Source of the DNA: Caulobacterales bacterium
GTDB taxonomy: Bacteria > Pseudomonadota > Alphaproteobacteria > Caulobacterales > Caulobacteraceae
Assembly: GCA_947475655.1 (NCBI GenBank)
Contig: CANJOB010000007.1
Location: 1-40,224 of the forward strand
Length of the DNA: 40,224 nt
Reading direction: 5' to 3'
The position numbers and the translations under genes were made by a program. The notes beneath the pieces were generated by a model that saw only the letters and a list, made by a program, of their open reading frames with translations, ran no database searches and was not told the DNA's origin. Below, piece by piece: positions 27,724 to 35,792 of the stretch (position 1 is the stretch's first letter; each line of letters opens with the position of its first letter).

Positions 27724-27741
27724 TGTGGACAACGGGGACAA
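27724..27741 (-). promoter_or_regulatory. Abutting pair of DnaA boxes
   Basis: On the minus strand 27724-27732 reads TTGTCCACA, one base from the E. coli consensus TTATCCACA. The next nine bases (27733-27741) read TTGTCCCCG, a weaker box in the same orientation with no spacer. Confidence 0.7.
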
Positions 27742-27762
27742 CCCCTAAACGGGCGGAAAGCC

Positions 27763-27777
27763 TTAACGAATCCTTAA
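27763..27777. promoter_or_regulatory. CtrA binding site with internal GANTC
   Basis: Perfect TTAA-N7-TTAA (27763-27766 and 27774-27777), the consensus of the cell-cycle regulator CtrA, which blocks initiation at the Caulobacter origin. The spacer contains GAATC (27768-27772), a GANTC target of the CcrM adenine methyltransferase. Confidence 0.8.
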
Positions 27778-27809
27778 CGACCGTTGGCGCCATAGCGGGA
27801 CGGGGCACG

Positions 27810-27852
27810 GCATCCCCAACCGTGCATTAACCACCCTTGGCCATGTTCCCCA
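27810..27852 (+). promoter_or_regulatory. Two W-box-like weak DnaA sites
   Basis: GCATCCCCA (27810-27818) and TGTTCCCCA (27844-27852) carry the TCCCCA core of the weak DnaA sites described in the Caulobacter origin. A CtrA half-site TTAACCA lies between them. Short motifs in GC-rich DNA occur by chance, so confidence is limited. Confidence 0.4.
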
Positions 27853-27965
27853 GGGCGGCCAGGCTGGAGACGGAACGGGCCTCAAACCCCTGGCGGTCAA
27901 CAGCCGGACCCGGCATAGCTACGGGCAGCCCAAACCATGCACCGCCGTCCCCGAGATACCGCCCG

Positions 27966-28880
27966 GTGATACAGCCCCCGCCCACCGAAGACTCACAGGC
28001 CCCGGGGGAAAAATCCGCCGCGCCGCCGGCTGAGCCGACCGGCCGCTTCGCCACCTATTTCCATATCCATCTGGTGTCGGATTCCACCGGCGAGACGCTG
28101 AACGCCCTGGCCCGCGCCGTCTGCGCCCGGTTCACCGACATCCTGCCGATCGAGCACATCTACGCCCTGGTCCGGTCCCCGCGCCAGCTCGAGCGGGCGC
28201 TGGAGGAGATCGCCGGGGCGCCGGGGGTGGTGATGCACACCATCATCGACCCGCAGCTGCGCACGGCGCTGGAGGAAGGCTGCCGCCGGCTGGAGATGCC
28301 CTGCATCGCCGCCCTTGATCCGGTGGTCTCGACCATGGCCCGCTACCTGGGGGCGCGGATCTCCACCCGCGTCGGCGCCCAGCACGCGCTCGACAACGAC
28401 TACTTCAACCGCATGGAAGCGCTGAACTACGCCATCGCCCATGACGACGGCGCCGGCGGCCAGGACCTGAACCAGGCGGACGTGATCCTGGTCGGGGTGT
28501 CGCGCACCAGCAAAACGCCAACCTCCATCTACCTCGCCCACCGGGGCGTGCGGGCCGCGAACGTGCCGCTGATTCCGGGCCAGGGCATCCCGCCGGCCCT
28601 GGCGGCGGTGCTGGGCTCCAAGCCGATCGTCGCCCTGACCGCCTCGTCGGACCGGCTGCTCTCGATCCGCCGCAACCGCCTGCTGGCGCTGAAGCAGGAT
28701 CGGGCGAGCAGCTATACCGATCCCGACGCGGTGCGGGCCGAGATCATCGAGGCGCGGCGATTGTTCGAGCGTCACGGCTGGCCAATCATCGACGTCACCC
28801 GCCGTTCGGTCGAGGAGACGGCGGCGCAGATCATCAACTATCTGTCGGGCGACCGCGGCAAGTCGGCCGAGGCTCCATGA
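27966..28880 (+). CDS. Pyruvate phosphate dikinase regulatory-type kinase/phosphorylase (RP001/DUF299 family)
   Basis: 304 residues. FHIHLVSDSTGETLNALARAV opens the conserved domain (about 32-52), and the P-loop-like GVSRTSKTPTSIYLA is at 177-191; family members switch pyruvate phosphate dikinase or PEP synthase on and off by ADP-dependent phosphorylation and Pi-dependent removal. Its target enzyme is not in the window. The start is uncertain: the GTG at 27966 gives a normal family length, while an ATG at 27843 would add 41 proline-rich residues across the W-box region. It is the first gene of a plus-strand operon, next to the origin as RP001 is in Caulobacter and Rickettsia. Confidence 0.88.
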   Translation: MIQPPPTEDSQAPGEKSAAPPAEPTGRFATYFHIHLVSDSTGETLNALARAVCARFTDILPIEHIYALVRSPRQLERALEEIAGAPGVVMHTIIDPQLRTALEEGCRRLEMPCIAALDPVVSTMARYLGARISTRVGAQHALDNDYFNRMEALNYAIAHDDGAGGQDLNQADVILVGVSRTSKTPTSIYLAHRGVRAANVPLIPGQGIPPALAAVLGSKPIVALTASSDRLLSIRRNRLLALKQDRASSYTDPDAVRAEIIEARRLFERHGWPIIDVTRRSVEETAAQIINYLSGDRGKSAEAP

Positions 28881-29485
28881 CCCCCACCGGCGCCTTGGGC
28901 ATCACCTTGGCCTCCACCAGCGCCACGCGGCGCGCCTTGCTGACCGGCGCGGGGGTGATCTTCAACGCCGAGTCCCCGGGCGTCGACGAGGACGCCGCCA
29001 GGGCTTCGATGACCGGCGAAGGCTTCACCCCGCGCGACATGGCCGACGCCCTGGCCGAGCTGAAGGCGCTTAAGGTGTCTCGGCGGCGCGGCGGGCTGGT
29101 GATCGGCGCGGACCAGACCCTCGACCTCGACGGCGTGACCATCGACAAGGCGGACACCCTGATCCAGGCGCGCGAGCGCCTGCTTTCCTTGCGCGGCCGC
29201 CGCCACAAGCTGCACTCGGCCGTGGTCGTGGCCCTGGCCGGAAATCCGATCTGGCGCGAGGTGGCCACCGCCACCCTGACCGTGCGCCCGTTCAGCGACC
29301 AATTCCTCGACGCCTATCTGGCGGCCGAGGGGGAGGCCATGCTGGGCTCGGTCGGCTGTTATCGGCTGGAGGGCCTGGGCGCCCAGTTGTTCGAACGCAT
29401 CGACGGCGACTATTTCGCCATCCTCGGCCTGCCTCTGCTGGGCCTGCTTGACCTGCTGCGCCGGCACGGAGCCCTGTCCTCATGA
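28877..29485 (+). CDS. maf: Maf-like nucleoside triphosphate pyrophosphatase
   Basis: 202 residues with the Maf opening LASTSATRRALL, GADQTLDLDG (catalytic Asp region), SLRGRRHKLHSAVVV and AEGEAMLGSVGCYRLEGLG. Maf proteins hydrolyse modified or canonical NTPs (dTTP, UTP or m7GTP depending on subgroup) and have been linked to septum control in some bacteria. The ATG overlaps the previous stop as ATGA. It lies within a coupled five-gene operon next to the origin. The exact NTP preference cannot be read from sequence. Confidence 0.9.
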   Translation: MTPTGALGITLASTSATRRALLTGAGVIFNAESPGVDEDAARASMTGEGFTPRDMADALAELKALKVSRRRGGLVIGADQTLDLDGVTIDKADTLIQARERLLSLRGRRHKLHSAVVVALAGNPIWREVATATLTVRPFSDQFLDAYLAAEGEAMLGSVGCYRLEGLGAQLFERIDGDYFAILGLPLLGLLDLLRRHGALSS

Positions 29486-30297
29486 CCCTACGCGCCGGCG
29501 TCGTCGGCCATCCGGTGGCCCATTCGCTCAGCCCGCTGATCCATGGCGCCTGGATCGCCGCGGCGGGCCTCGACGCCACCTACGAAAAGCTTGACGTCGC
29601 GCCGACCGACTTCGCCGTCTTCGTTCGCTCCGGCCACGGCCTGCGCGGCCTCAACGTCACCGTCCCGCACAAGGAGGCGGCCCTGGCTTGCGCCGACGAG
29701 GTCCGCCCCGCCGCGCGCCGCGCCGGCGCCGCCAACCTGCTGACCTTCGAATCCGGAGGCATCACGGCCGACAACACCGACGGGATCGGCCTGCTGGCGG
29801 CCCTGCGCGAACAGGCCGGCTTCGACCCGACGGGCAAGATCGCCACCGTCCTGGGCGCCGGCGGCGCGGCGCGCGGCGCCGTGGCGGCCCTGCTCGACGC
29901 CGGGGCGAGCCAGGTCTGGGTGGTCAACCGCACCCTGGAGCGGGCGCGGGCCTTGATGGTGCTGGGCGCGGTCAAGGCCGCCGGCTGGAGTAAATCGACC
30001 GACGCCTTTCTGGAAGCCGCGGTGATCATCAACGCCACCACGCTTGGCCTTGGCGGCGGACCCGGCCCACACGCGCCGCTCGGCATGACCGCGCCCGACT
30101 GCGTGGTGATGGACATGGTCTACAAACCGTTGCGCACCCAACTGCTGATCGAGGCGGAACGGCTGGGGCGGCCGACGGTCGATGGCCTGGCCATGCTGAT
30201 CGGCCAGGCTCGACCAAGCTTCGAGGCCTTCTATGGCCGGACGCCGGACGCGGGCGTCGACGTGCGCGGCCTGGCGCTGAAGGCGCTGGGAGAATGA
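29482..30297 (+). CDS. aroE: Shikimate dehydrogenase
   Basis: 271 residues. [16 protein letters not shown] binds shikimate, [11 protein letters not shown] holds the catalytic Lys64, and [10 protein letters not shown] the catalytic Asp100; the NADP fold has [16 protein letters not shown] and VVNRTLERA. It reduces 3-dehydroshikimate to shikimate in aromatic amino-acid synthesis. The ATG overlaps the maf stop as ATGA and the coaE start overlaps its own stop in the same way, so all are translationally coupled. Confidence 0.95.
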   Translation: MTLRAGVVGHPVAHSLSPLIHGAWIAAAGLDATYEKLDVAPTDFAVFVRSGHGLRGLNVTVPHKEAALACADEVRPAARRAGAANLLTFESGGITADNTDGIGLLAALREQAGFDPTGKIATVLGAGGAARGAVAALLDAGASQVWVVNRTLERARALMVLGAVKAAGWSKSTDAFLEAAVIINATTLGLGGGPGPHAPLGMTAPDCVVMDMVYKPLRTQLLIEAERLGRPTVDGLAMLIGQARPSFEAFYGRTPDAGVDVRGLALKALGE

Positions 30298-30902
30298 TCG
30301 TCGTCGGCCTGACCGGCTCGATCGGCATGGGCAAGAGCGCGACGGCGAAGATGTTCGCCGACCTCGGCGCGGCGGTGCAGGACGCGGACGCGGTGGTAGC
30401 GCAGCTCTATTCGCCCGGCGGCGAGGCGGTCGCGCCGGTCTTGGCGGAGTTTCCCGCCGCGAAGGGCGACAGCGGCGGCGTCGACCGCGTCCGACTCAGT
30501 GGTCTCCTCGCCGAAGAGCCCGGCCTGCTGGAAAAACTCGAAGCCATTGTCCACCCGCTGGTAGCCAACTATCGCGACGCCTTCCTGGCCGCCGAGCGGG
30601 CCAGGGGAACCAAGGTCGCCGTGCTGGAAATTCCGCTGCTGTTCGAGACCGGCGGCGAAAAAAAAGTCGATCAGACGGTGGTCGTCACCGCCCCGCCGCA
30701 GATGCAGCGCCTCCGGGTGCTGGCGCGGCCTGGCATGACGGCGGAAAAATTCGAGCAAATCCTGGCCCGCCAGACGCCGGACGCTGAAAAGCGCGCCCGG
30801 GCCGACTTCATCATCGACACCGGGCAGGGCCTCGACAACGCGCGGCGGCAGGTCGCGGACATCATGGCCAAGCTTGCCGGAATCGGCGAACGGAAGCATT
30901 GA
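30294..30902 (+). CDS. coaE: Dephospho-CoA kinase
   Basis: 202-residue P-loop kinase catalysing the last step of coenzyme A synthesis. [11 protein letters not shown] at 5-15 is the Walker [21 protein letters not shown] and [12 protein letters not shown] are conserved. The start overlaps the aroE stop (ATGA). A run of eight A residues near 30659-30666 falls inside the gene without disrupting the frame. coaE-dnaQ order is common in alphaproteobacteria. Confidence 0.95.
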   Translation: MIVVGLTGSIGMGKSATAKMFADLGAAVQDADAVVAQLYSPGGEAVAPVLAEFPAAKGDSGGVDRVRLSGLLAEEPGLLEKLEAIVHPLVANYRDAFLAAERARGTKVAVLEIPLLFETGGEKKVDQTVVVTAPPQMQRLRVLARPGMTAEKFEQILARQTPDAEKRARADFIIDTGQGLDNARRQVADIMAKLAGIGERKH

Positions 30903-30908
30903 TCGGCC

Positions 30909-31613
30909 ATGGTCCGCCAGATCGTCCTCGACACTGAAACCACCGGTTTCGACCCCAACAGCGGCGACCGTCTGGTCGAGGTCGCAGCGCTGGAGATCGA
31001 GGACTTCGTCCCCACCGGCCGCTCGTTCCACCGCTATATCGACCCGTGCCGCGACATGCCGGCCGGGGCCGAGAAGGTGCACGGCCTGTCGACGGCCTTC
31101 CTGCGCGGCAAGCCGAAGTTCCACGAGCCGGACATCTGCGACGCCCTGCTCGACTTTATCGGCGACGCGGCGATCATCGCCCACAATGCCGCCTTCGACC
31201 GCTCCTTTCTCAACTGGGAGCTGGAGCAGGTCGGCAAGATCACGATCGAAGAGAACCGCTGGATCTGCAGCCTGACCATGGCCCGCACCCGTTTTCCCGG
31301 CGCGCACAACTCGCTCGACGCCCTGTGTAAGCGGTTCAAGATTTCCCTGGCCGAGCGCGAGAAACACGGCGCCCTGATCGACGCCCAGTTGCTGGCCGAG
31401 GTCTATCTGGAACTGCAGGGCGGGCGCGAACGGGCGCTGGACCTAGGGGTATCGATTGCTGCCGCGGCGGTCTCGGCCGCGGTGGCCGGGTCCTATGGCG
31501 CGCGGCCCCGGCCGCTGGCGCCGCTGTCGACGGAGCTCGAACGCGAAGCCCACGCCGCCTTCATCGAGGCGGCGCTCAAGGGCAAGTCGCTGTGGTCTAA
31601 GCTCGGGGCTTAG
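30909..31613 (+). CDS. dnaQ: DNA polymerase III subunit epsilon (proofreading 3'-5' exonuclease)
   Basis: 234 residues of the DEDDh exonuclease family: LDTETTGFDP (Asp8, Glu10), HNAAFDRSFL (Asp of ExoII) and HGALIDAQLLAEVY (ExoIII with His and Asp). It proofreads for the replicative polymerase. The C-terminal tail after residue 180 is variable and would bind the alpha subunit. It begins 6 bases after coaE and ends the origin-proximal plus-strand operon; convergent secB follows after 15 bases. Confidence 0.95.
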   Translation: MVRQIVLDTETTGFDPNSGDRLVEVAALEIEDFVPTGRSFHRYIDPCRDMPAGAEKVHGLSTAFLRGKPKFHEPDICDALLDFIGDAAIIAHNAAFDRSFLNWELEQVGKITIEENRWICSLTMARTRFPGAHNSLDALCKRFKISLAEREKHGALIDAQLLAEVYLELQGGRERALDLGVSIAAAAVSAAVAGSYGARPRPLAPLSTELEREAHAAFIEAALKGKSLWSKLGA

Positions 31614-31628
31614 CGGCCCCTAATCGTC

Positions 31629-32141
31629 CTAAGCGTTGCCGGCCGGCGGGGATTCGATTGAAGAGCCAGCGCCCTGAGCCTTGCGGGCGGCATAGACGCC
31701 GGCGAAGTCGATCGGGTCGATCATGAAGGGCGGGAAACCGCCTTCGGCGGTGACGTCGGCGATCATGCGGCGGGCGAAGGGGAACAGGAAACGCGGGCAC
31801 TCGACCAGCAGCACCGGCTCCATGTCCTCGGCGGGGACGCCCTCGATCTGGAACAGCCCAGCATAGACCAGTTCGACCACGAACACCGGTTCCTCGCCGC
31901 GCACGGCCTTGGCCGAGAGCTTGAGGTCGACCTCGAACAGGCCATCCTCGCGGGCGCGGGCGCTCATCTCGACGTTCATGTCGATGTTCGGCTGGCCGAC
32001 GCCGCCGCGCAGGCTCTCCGGCGCGGTAGGGTTTTCGAACGACAGGTCGCGGATGAACTGGGCCAGGACGCGCACGCCGGGCTGCGGCGTCTCGCCGTTC
32101 TGCGGCTGGGCGTTGGCGATGTCCGGGGGCGTGTCGGTCAT
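31629..32141 (-). CDS. secB: Protein-export chaperone SecB
   Basis: 170 residues with [74 protein letters not shown] (split here as [15 protein letters not shown] and [13 protein letters not shown]) typical of SecB. This tetrameric cytoplasmic chaperone keeps precursors unfolded and hands them to SecA. It is divergent from the Tim44-like/mltA/smr operon, a conserved pairing in alphaproteobacteria. The ribosome-binding site is weak. Confidence 0.95.
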   Translation of the reverse strand: MTDTPPDIANAQPQNGETPQPGVRVLAQFIRDLSFENPTAPESLRGGVGQPNIDMNVEMSARAREDGLFEVDLKLSAKAVRGEEPVFVVELVYAGLFQIEGVPAEDMEPVLLVECPRFLFPFARRMIADVTAEGGFPPFMIDPIDFAGVYAARKAQGAGSSIESPPAGNA

Positions 32142-32325
32142 AAAGTTTTAGTCTCGCATGAGGATTTGGGTCGGCGGCGCGTATCATGACGGGCCTGGGC
32201 GCGCAACGATGGACGCCGCGGCCGGATCAGCGCAGCGTTAAGCCTGACGCGCCGCTACCTTCCCGCCACACCCTGGCCTATATATTAGGGTTCAAGACCT
32301 GCTTCACCGGATATAAGCCAACCCC

Positions 32326-32925
32326 GTGCTCGAACTGATCATCTTCGCCGCCCTGGCCGCTGTCGTGCTTTACCAGCTCTATTCGGTGCTCGGACGGCGC
32401 GTGGGCCGCCAGCCGCAGGACCTGGGCGCGCCCACGTCGGTCCCCACCGTCGCCAAGCCGACGGCCGAGGCGATCGAGGACGGCGTGGTGCTGTCCGGCC
32501 TGGCGGCGATCAAGGCCCGCGACCCGGGCTTCGATGTCGACCGTTTCCTGGGCGGCGCCCGCTCAGCCTACGAGACGGTGGTCCGCGCCTTCGCCACCGG
32601 CGACCGCGAGACGCTCGGCAAGCTGCTGGCCCCGGCCGTGCTGTCCGACTTCGAGGCGGCCATTGACAAGCGCGAGGAAGAGGGCCGCACCGAAAGCGTC
32701 GAATTCACCCAGCCGCCGCGCGCCGACCTGGAGAAGACAGAGCTGGCGGGCGACATCGTCCGCGCATCGGTCCGCTTCCTGGCCGAGTTCCGCAGCCGGT
32801 CCAAGGGGCCCGAGGGCGAGGCGGTCGACGACCGGCGCACGGCGGAGGTCTGGACCTTCGAGCGCAGCGTCAAGAGCAAGAACCCCAACTGGACGCTCGT
32901 GCGCGTCGACGCCGCGCAAGCCTGA
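32326..32925 (+). CDS. Tim44-like domain protein (TimA type)
   Basis: 199 residues with an N-terminal membrane anchor (MLELIIFAALAAVVLYQLY) and a Tim44/Tim45-like domain (DPGFDVDRFLGGARSAYETVV, FATGDRETLGKLLAP, EVWTFERSVKSKNPNWTLVRV). Mitochondrial Tim44 tethers the import motor; the bacterial relatives are inner-membrane proteins of unclear role. A GTG start at 32326 is used. The upstream DNA has a TATATATTA stretch near 32280. The mltA start shares one base with its stop (TGATG). Confidence 0.9.
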   Translation: MLELIIFAALAAVVLYQLYSVLGRRVGRQPQDLGAPTSVPTVAKPTAEAIEDGVVLSGLAAIKARDPGFDVDRFLGGARSAYETVVRAFATGDRETLGKLLAPAVLSDFEAAIDKREEEGRTESVEFTQPPRADLEKTELAGDIVRASVRFLAEFRSRSKGPEGEAVDDRRTAEVWTFERSVKSKNPNWTLVRVDAAQA

Positions 32926-34136
32926 TGCGGCGTCTCGCAGCCGTCCTCTGCGCCGCCGCCTCGGCGCTGGCCGCCTGCGCCACCACCCCGCCGCCTTCAT
33001 CCCCGACCGCGCCCCCCGCCTCGGCCCCGTCTCCGGCGGCCAGTCCCTTGGCGCCGGACTCGGTCGCGCCTGCCACGGCCACGCCTCTGCCGCCGCTCGG
33101 CTCGACCCCGCCCGTTCCGTCCGCGCCCTACGTCACCCGTAGCGATTTCCGCGCCCCGCCGGGCTGGGACTCCGACGACCACGGCGCGGCCCTGGCCGCC
33201 TTCATCGCCGGCTGCGGCGTTTCCAAGGACCCGGCCCTGGCCACGGTCTGCCGCCGCGCCCGCGCCCTGCCGCCGGTGGACGCCAACGGCGCGCGTGATT
33301 TCCTCGAAGCCAATTTCCAGGCCCGGCAGCTGTCCGGCGACGGCCTGCTGACAGCCTATTTCGCCCCGGAGTACGAGGCCCGCGCCAGCCGTCAGGGTGA
33401 TTTCACCGCACCCCTGCTGGGCAAGCCCGACGACCTGCAGGTGCTCGACCTCACCCCGTTTGACCCGGCCCTGAAGGGCAAGACCATCATCGGCCAGATC
33501 AGCCCGGCCGGCTTCGCCCCCTATCCGGCCCGCGCCGCGATCGATGCCCAGCCGCCCGCGCGGCCCCTGGCCTGGATGAAGCCGGAGGACCTGTTCTTCC
33601 TGCAGATCCAGGGCAGCGGCGTGCTGATTCTGCCTGACGGGCGGCGCTTGAAGGCGCTCTACGCCGCCAACAACGGCCTGCCCTTCAACGGCATCGCCAC
33701 GCCGATGCGCGACCGCGGCCTGCTCACCGACAACAACACCTCGGGCGAAGCGATCCGCGCCTGGCTGGCGGCCAACCGCGGCGAGACGGCGGCCGGGGTG
33801 ATGAACCTCAACCCGCGCTACGTCTTCTTCCAGACCGCGCCGGACGACGGCGCCCATCCGGCCGGGGCGGCGGGAATCCCGCTGCCGCCCGGCCGCGCCA
33901 TCGCCGTCGATGTCGCCCGCCATCCGCTCGGCGGCCTCTATTGGATCGACGCCTCGGCCCCGGCCCTGGCCGGCGCCTTCCCCACCTACCGCCGCACGGT
34001 GGTGGCGCTTGACGCCGGCGGCGCCATACGCGGCGACATCCGCGCCGACCTCTACCTGGGGGCCGGAGAACTGGCCGGGCGCGAGGCGGGCCGCGTGCGC
34101 CACCGCCTCACCCTGTGGCGCCTCGATCCGCGCTGA
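32925..34136 (+). CDS. mltA: Membrane-bound lytic murein transglycosylase A
   Basis: 403 residues: lipoprotein signal ending LAAC (Cys18), a long Pro/Ala/Ser-rich linker (about 20-68), the MltA barrel domain (GDGLLTAYFAPEYEA, MKPEDLFFLQIQGSG) and a C-terminal 3D domain (AIAVDVARHPLGGLYWIDA). It cleaves peptidoglycan to anhydromuropeptides at the outer membrane. One-base overlaps (TGATG) at both ends couple it to the Tim44-like gene and to smr, the standard alphaproteobacterial trio. Confidence 0.94.
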   Translation: MRRLAAVLCAAASALAACATTPPPSSPTAPPASAPSPAASPLAPDSVAPATATPLPPLGSTPPVPSAPYVTRSDFRAPPGWDSDDHGAALAAFIAGCGVSKDPALATVCRRARALPPVDANGARDFLEANFQARQLSGDGLLTAYFAPEYEARASRQGDFTAPLLGKPDDLQVLDLTPFDPALKGKTIIGQISPAGFAPYPARAAIDAQPPARPLAWMKPEDLFFLQIQGSGVLILPDGRRLKALYAANNGLPFNGIATPMRDRGLLTDNNTSGEAIRAWLAANRGETAAGVMNLNPRYVFFQTAPDDGAHPAGAAGIPLPPGRAIAVDVARHPLGGLYWIDASAPALAGAFPTYRRTVVALDAGGAIRGDIRADLYLGAGELAGREAGRVRHRLTLWRLDPR

Positions 34137-34630
34137 TGGCGCGCAAGCCCCGCCCCGCGGAGCTTCGGCTGTGGGGGGCGGTCACGTCCACGGTGCGGCC
34201 GCGCACCAGCCCGATCGAGCCCGACAGGCTGCCCGCCGCGCCGCTGCTGCTCGACCCGACCGCCAAGACCCCGGCGAAAAAGCCGCCGCAGGGCGCGGTG
34301 GGCGCCATCGAACCCAACCGCCGCCGCCGCATCGTCGTCCAGGCCAAAGGCGACCCGCTGATGCGGCTCGACCTGCATGGCATGACCCAGGCCGCCGCCC
34401 GCCACGCCCTGGGCGGCTTCATCGCCCGCGCCTTCGCCGATAACGTCCGCGCCGTGCTGGTGATCACCGGCAAGGGGGTGCAGGGCGACGGTGTGCTGCG
34501 TAAGCAATTGCCGGCCTGGCTGGCCGAGCCGGAGCTGCGGCCGATGGTGGCGGGCTTCTCGCCGGCCGACCCGCATCACGGCGGCGAGGGCGCGGTCTAT
34601 GTGGCGCTGAAGCGGCGGGTCAGGCCTTAG
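34136..34630 (+). CDS. Smr/MutS2 C-terminal domain protein
   Basis: 164 residues with an unstructured basic N-terminus and a C-terminal Smr domain: LDLHGMTQAAARHAL, VLVITGKGVQGDGVLRKQ, and HHGGEGAVYVALKR. Smr domains are nicking or RNA-cleaving nucleases; bacterial stand-alone forms have been linked to collided-ribosome rescue, but this subgroup is untested. The ATG shares a base with the mltA stop. Its last 11 bases overlap the convergent hisE. Confidence 0.92.
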   Translation: MARKPRPAELRLWGAVTSTVRPRTSPIEPDRLPAAPLLLDPTAKTPAKKPPQGAVGAIEPNRRRRIVVQAKGDPLMRLDLHGMTQAAARHALGGFIARAFADNVRAVLVITGKGVQGDGVLRKQLPAWLAEPELRPMVAGFSPADPHHGGEGAVYVALKRRVRP

Positions 34631-34946
34631 GCCGCGAGGCCTTCTCGGCGAATCCCGACTGCCCCTGGCGGGCCTCGAGTTTAGCGGCCACCGCGTCCAA
34701 TTCCACACCCTGCGCCGCCAGCAGGGCCAGCAGGTGATAGATAAGGTCGGCGCTTTCGGCGGCCATGGCGTCCTTGTCGGCCAAGGCGGAAGCCTGAACC
34801 AGCTCGACCGCCTCCTCGCCCAGCTTCTTCGCCGCCAGCTTCGGATCGGCCAGCAGTTTCGCGGTCCAGGACGCGGAGATGTCGCCGCCCTTGCGGGCGG
34901 CGATGGTCGCCTGGATGTGGTCGAGGGCGTTGTTGAACCGGCTCAT
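34620..34946 (-). CDS. hisE: Phosphoribosyl-ATP pyrophosphatase
   Basis: 108 residues. LLADPKLAAKKLGEEAVELVQAS and ESADLIYHLLALLAAQGV carry the acidic metal-binding residues of HisE (MazG-like all-helical fold), step two of histidine synthesis. It is separated from hisF by 81 bases containing a palindromic repeat, so it may be less tightly coupled than the other his genes. The end overlaps smr by 11 bases. hisI, hisD, hisG are not in the window. Confidence 0.94.
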   Translation of the reverse strand: MSRFNNALDHIQATIAARKGGDISASWTAKLLADPKLAAKKLGEEAVELVQASALADKDAMAAESADLIYHLLALLAAQGVELDAVAAKLEARQGQSGFAEKASRPKA

Positions 34947-34975
34947 GGGCTCTCAGTAGAGTTTTTTTATTGGTC

Positions 34976-35019
34976 GCGCGACGGGCGCCGAAACCGGTGT
35001 CGACTTTCGGTTGTCGCGC
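34976..35019 (-). repeat. Palindromic repeat family, copy 2 (hisF-hisE gap)
   Basis: Outer stem GCGCGAC (34976-34982) / GTCGCGC (35013-35019), inner stem CCGAAA (34988-34993) / TTTCGG (35005-35010), 11-base loop. The 29-base core (34982-35010) is the reverse complement of the lptE-holA copy at 15263-15291 with one mismatch. It sits inside the histidine operon between hisF and hisE. Confidence 0.72.
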
Positions 35020-35027
35020 TCCGAACC

Positions 35028-35792
35028 CTAGCCCAGCCGCATCGGAATGCCAGCCGCCGACATGGCCGCCTTGGCCTCGCCCACGCTGATCTCGCCGAAG
35101 TGGAAGATGGAGGCCGCCAGCACCGCGTCGGCATGGCCGTCGCGGACCCCAGCGATCAGGTCGGCGGTCGAACCGGCCCCGCCGGAGGCGATCACGGGCA
35201 CCCCGACCGCGCCGGTGATGGCGCGCAACAGGCCGATGTCATAGCCGGTCCTGGCCCCGTCGCGGTCCATCGAGGTCAGCAGGATTTCCCCCGCGCCCTT
35301 GGCGACCGCCAGGGCGGCGTAGTTGACCGCGTCGATGCCGGTGTCCCTGCGCCCGCCGTAGGTCCAGATGTTCCAGCCCGAACCGTCGGCCCGCGCCTTG
35401 GCGTCGACGGCGGCGACAACGCACTGCGATCCGAACGCGTCGGCGCAGGCGGTGAGCACGTCCGGGTTCTCGACCGCGGCGGTGTTGATCGACACCTTGT
35501 CGGCGCCGGCGCGCAACAGCTTGCGCGCGTCCTCGGCCGAGCGCACCCCGCCGCCGACCCCGACCGGCATGAAACAGACCTCGGCGGTGCGGGCGATGAC
35601 GTCGAGGATCGCGCCGCGACCCTCATGGCTGGCAGTGATGTCGAGGAACATCAGCTCGTCCGCCCCGGCGGCGTCATAGGCGGCGGCCTGTTCGACCGGG
35701 TCGCCGGCGTCGCGCAGGTCGATGAAGTTGATGCCCTTCACCACCCGGCCGTCCTTGACGTCGAGGCAGGGGATGACGCGGACCTTAAGCAT
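35028..35792 (-). CDS. hisF: Imidazole glycerol phosphate synthase, cyclase subunit HisF
   Basis: 254-residue (beta-alpha)8 barrel beginning [20 protein letters not shown], with catalytic Asp11. [28 protein letters not shown] and the second Asp in the [11 protein letters not shown] loop are conserved. With HisH it converts PRFAR and glutamine-derived ammonia to IGP and AICAR. The ATG at 35792 overlaps the hisA end by 8 bases; an upstream in-frame extension inside hisA is not used. Confidence 0.96.
   Translation of the reverse strand: MLKVRVIPCLDVKDGRVVKGINFIDLRDAGDPVEQAAAYDAAGADELMFLDITASHEGRGAILDVIARTAEVCFMPVGVGGGVRSAEDARKLLRAGADKVSINTAAVENPDVLTACADAFGSQCVVAAVDAKARADGSGWNIWTYGGRRDTGIDAVNYAALAVAKGAGEILLTSMDRDGARTGYDIGLLRAITGAVGVPVIASGGAGSTADLIAGVRDGHADAVLAASIFHFGEISVGEAKAAMSAAGIPMRLG

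Larger units (their letters stand above)
27535..27965. other. Predicted chromosomal replication origin (Cori type)
   Basis: 431 bases between divergent hemE and the RP001-type gene, the location of the Caulobacter origin. Going left to right it has a G-box-like site (27556-27564), a pyrimidine tract (27576-27590) beside an A+T-rich patch (about 27590-27616, 70% A+T in a GC-rich genome, a possible unwinding element), two abutting DnaA boxes (27724-27741), a perfect CtrA box (27763-27777), a CtrA half-site TTAACCA (27827-27833) and two W-box-like TCCCCA motifs. All genes from 16768 to 27534 are minus and those from 27966 to 31613 plus, i.e. leading-strand on both arms. The right limit depends on which start codon the RP001-type gene uses. 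Confidence 0.85.

Noticed and set aside
27837-27965. N-terminal extension of the RP001-type protein
   Set aside because: The extra 41-43 residues are Pro/Ser/Arg-rich without family similarity, and the stretch carries origin motifs; the GTG at 27966 gives a normal length. Not fully excluded.
34961-34967. T7 run between hisE and hisF as a plus-strand terminator for smr
   Set aside because: Only a 4-base stem (CTCT/AGAG) precedes it and it lies more than 300 bases past the smr stop, antisense to hisE.
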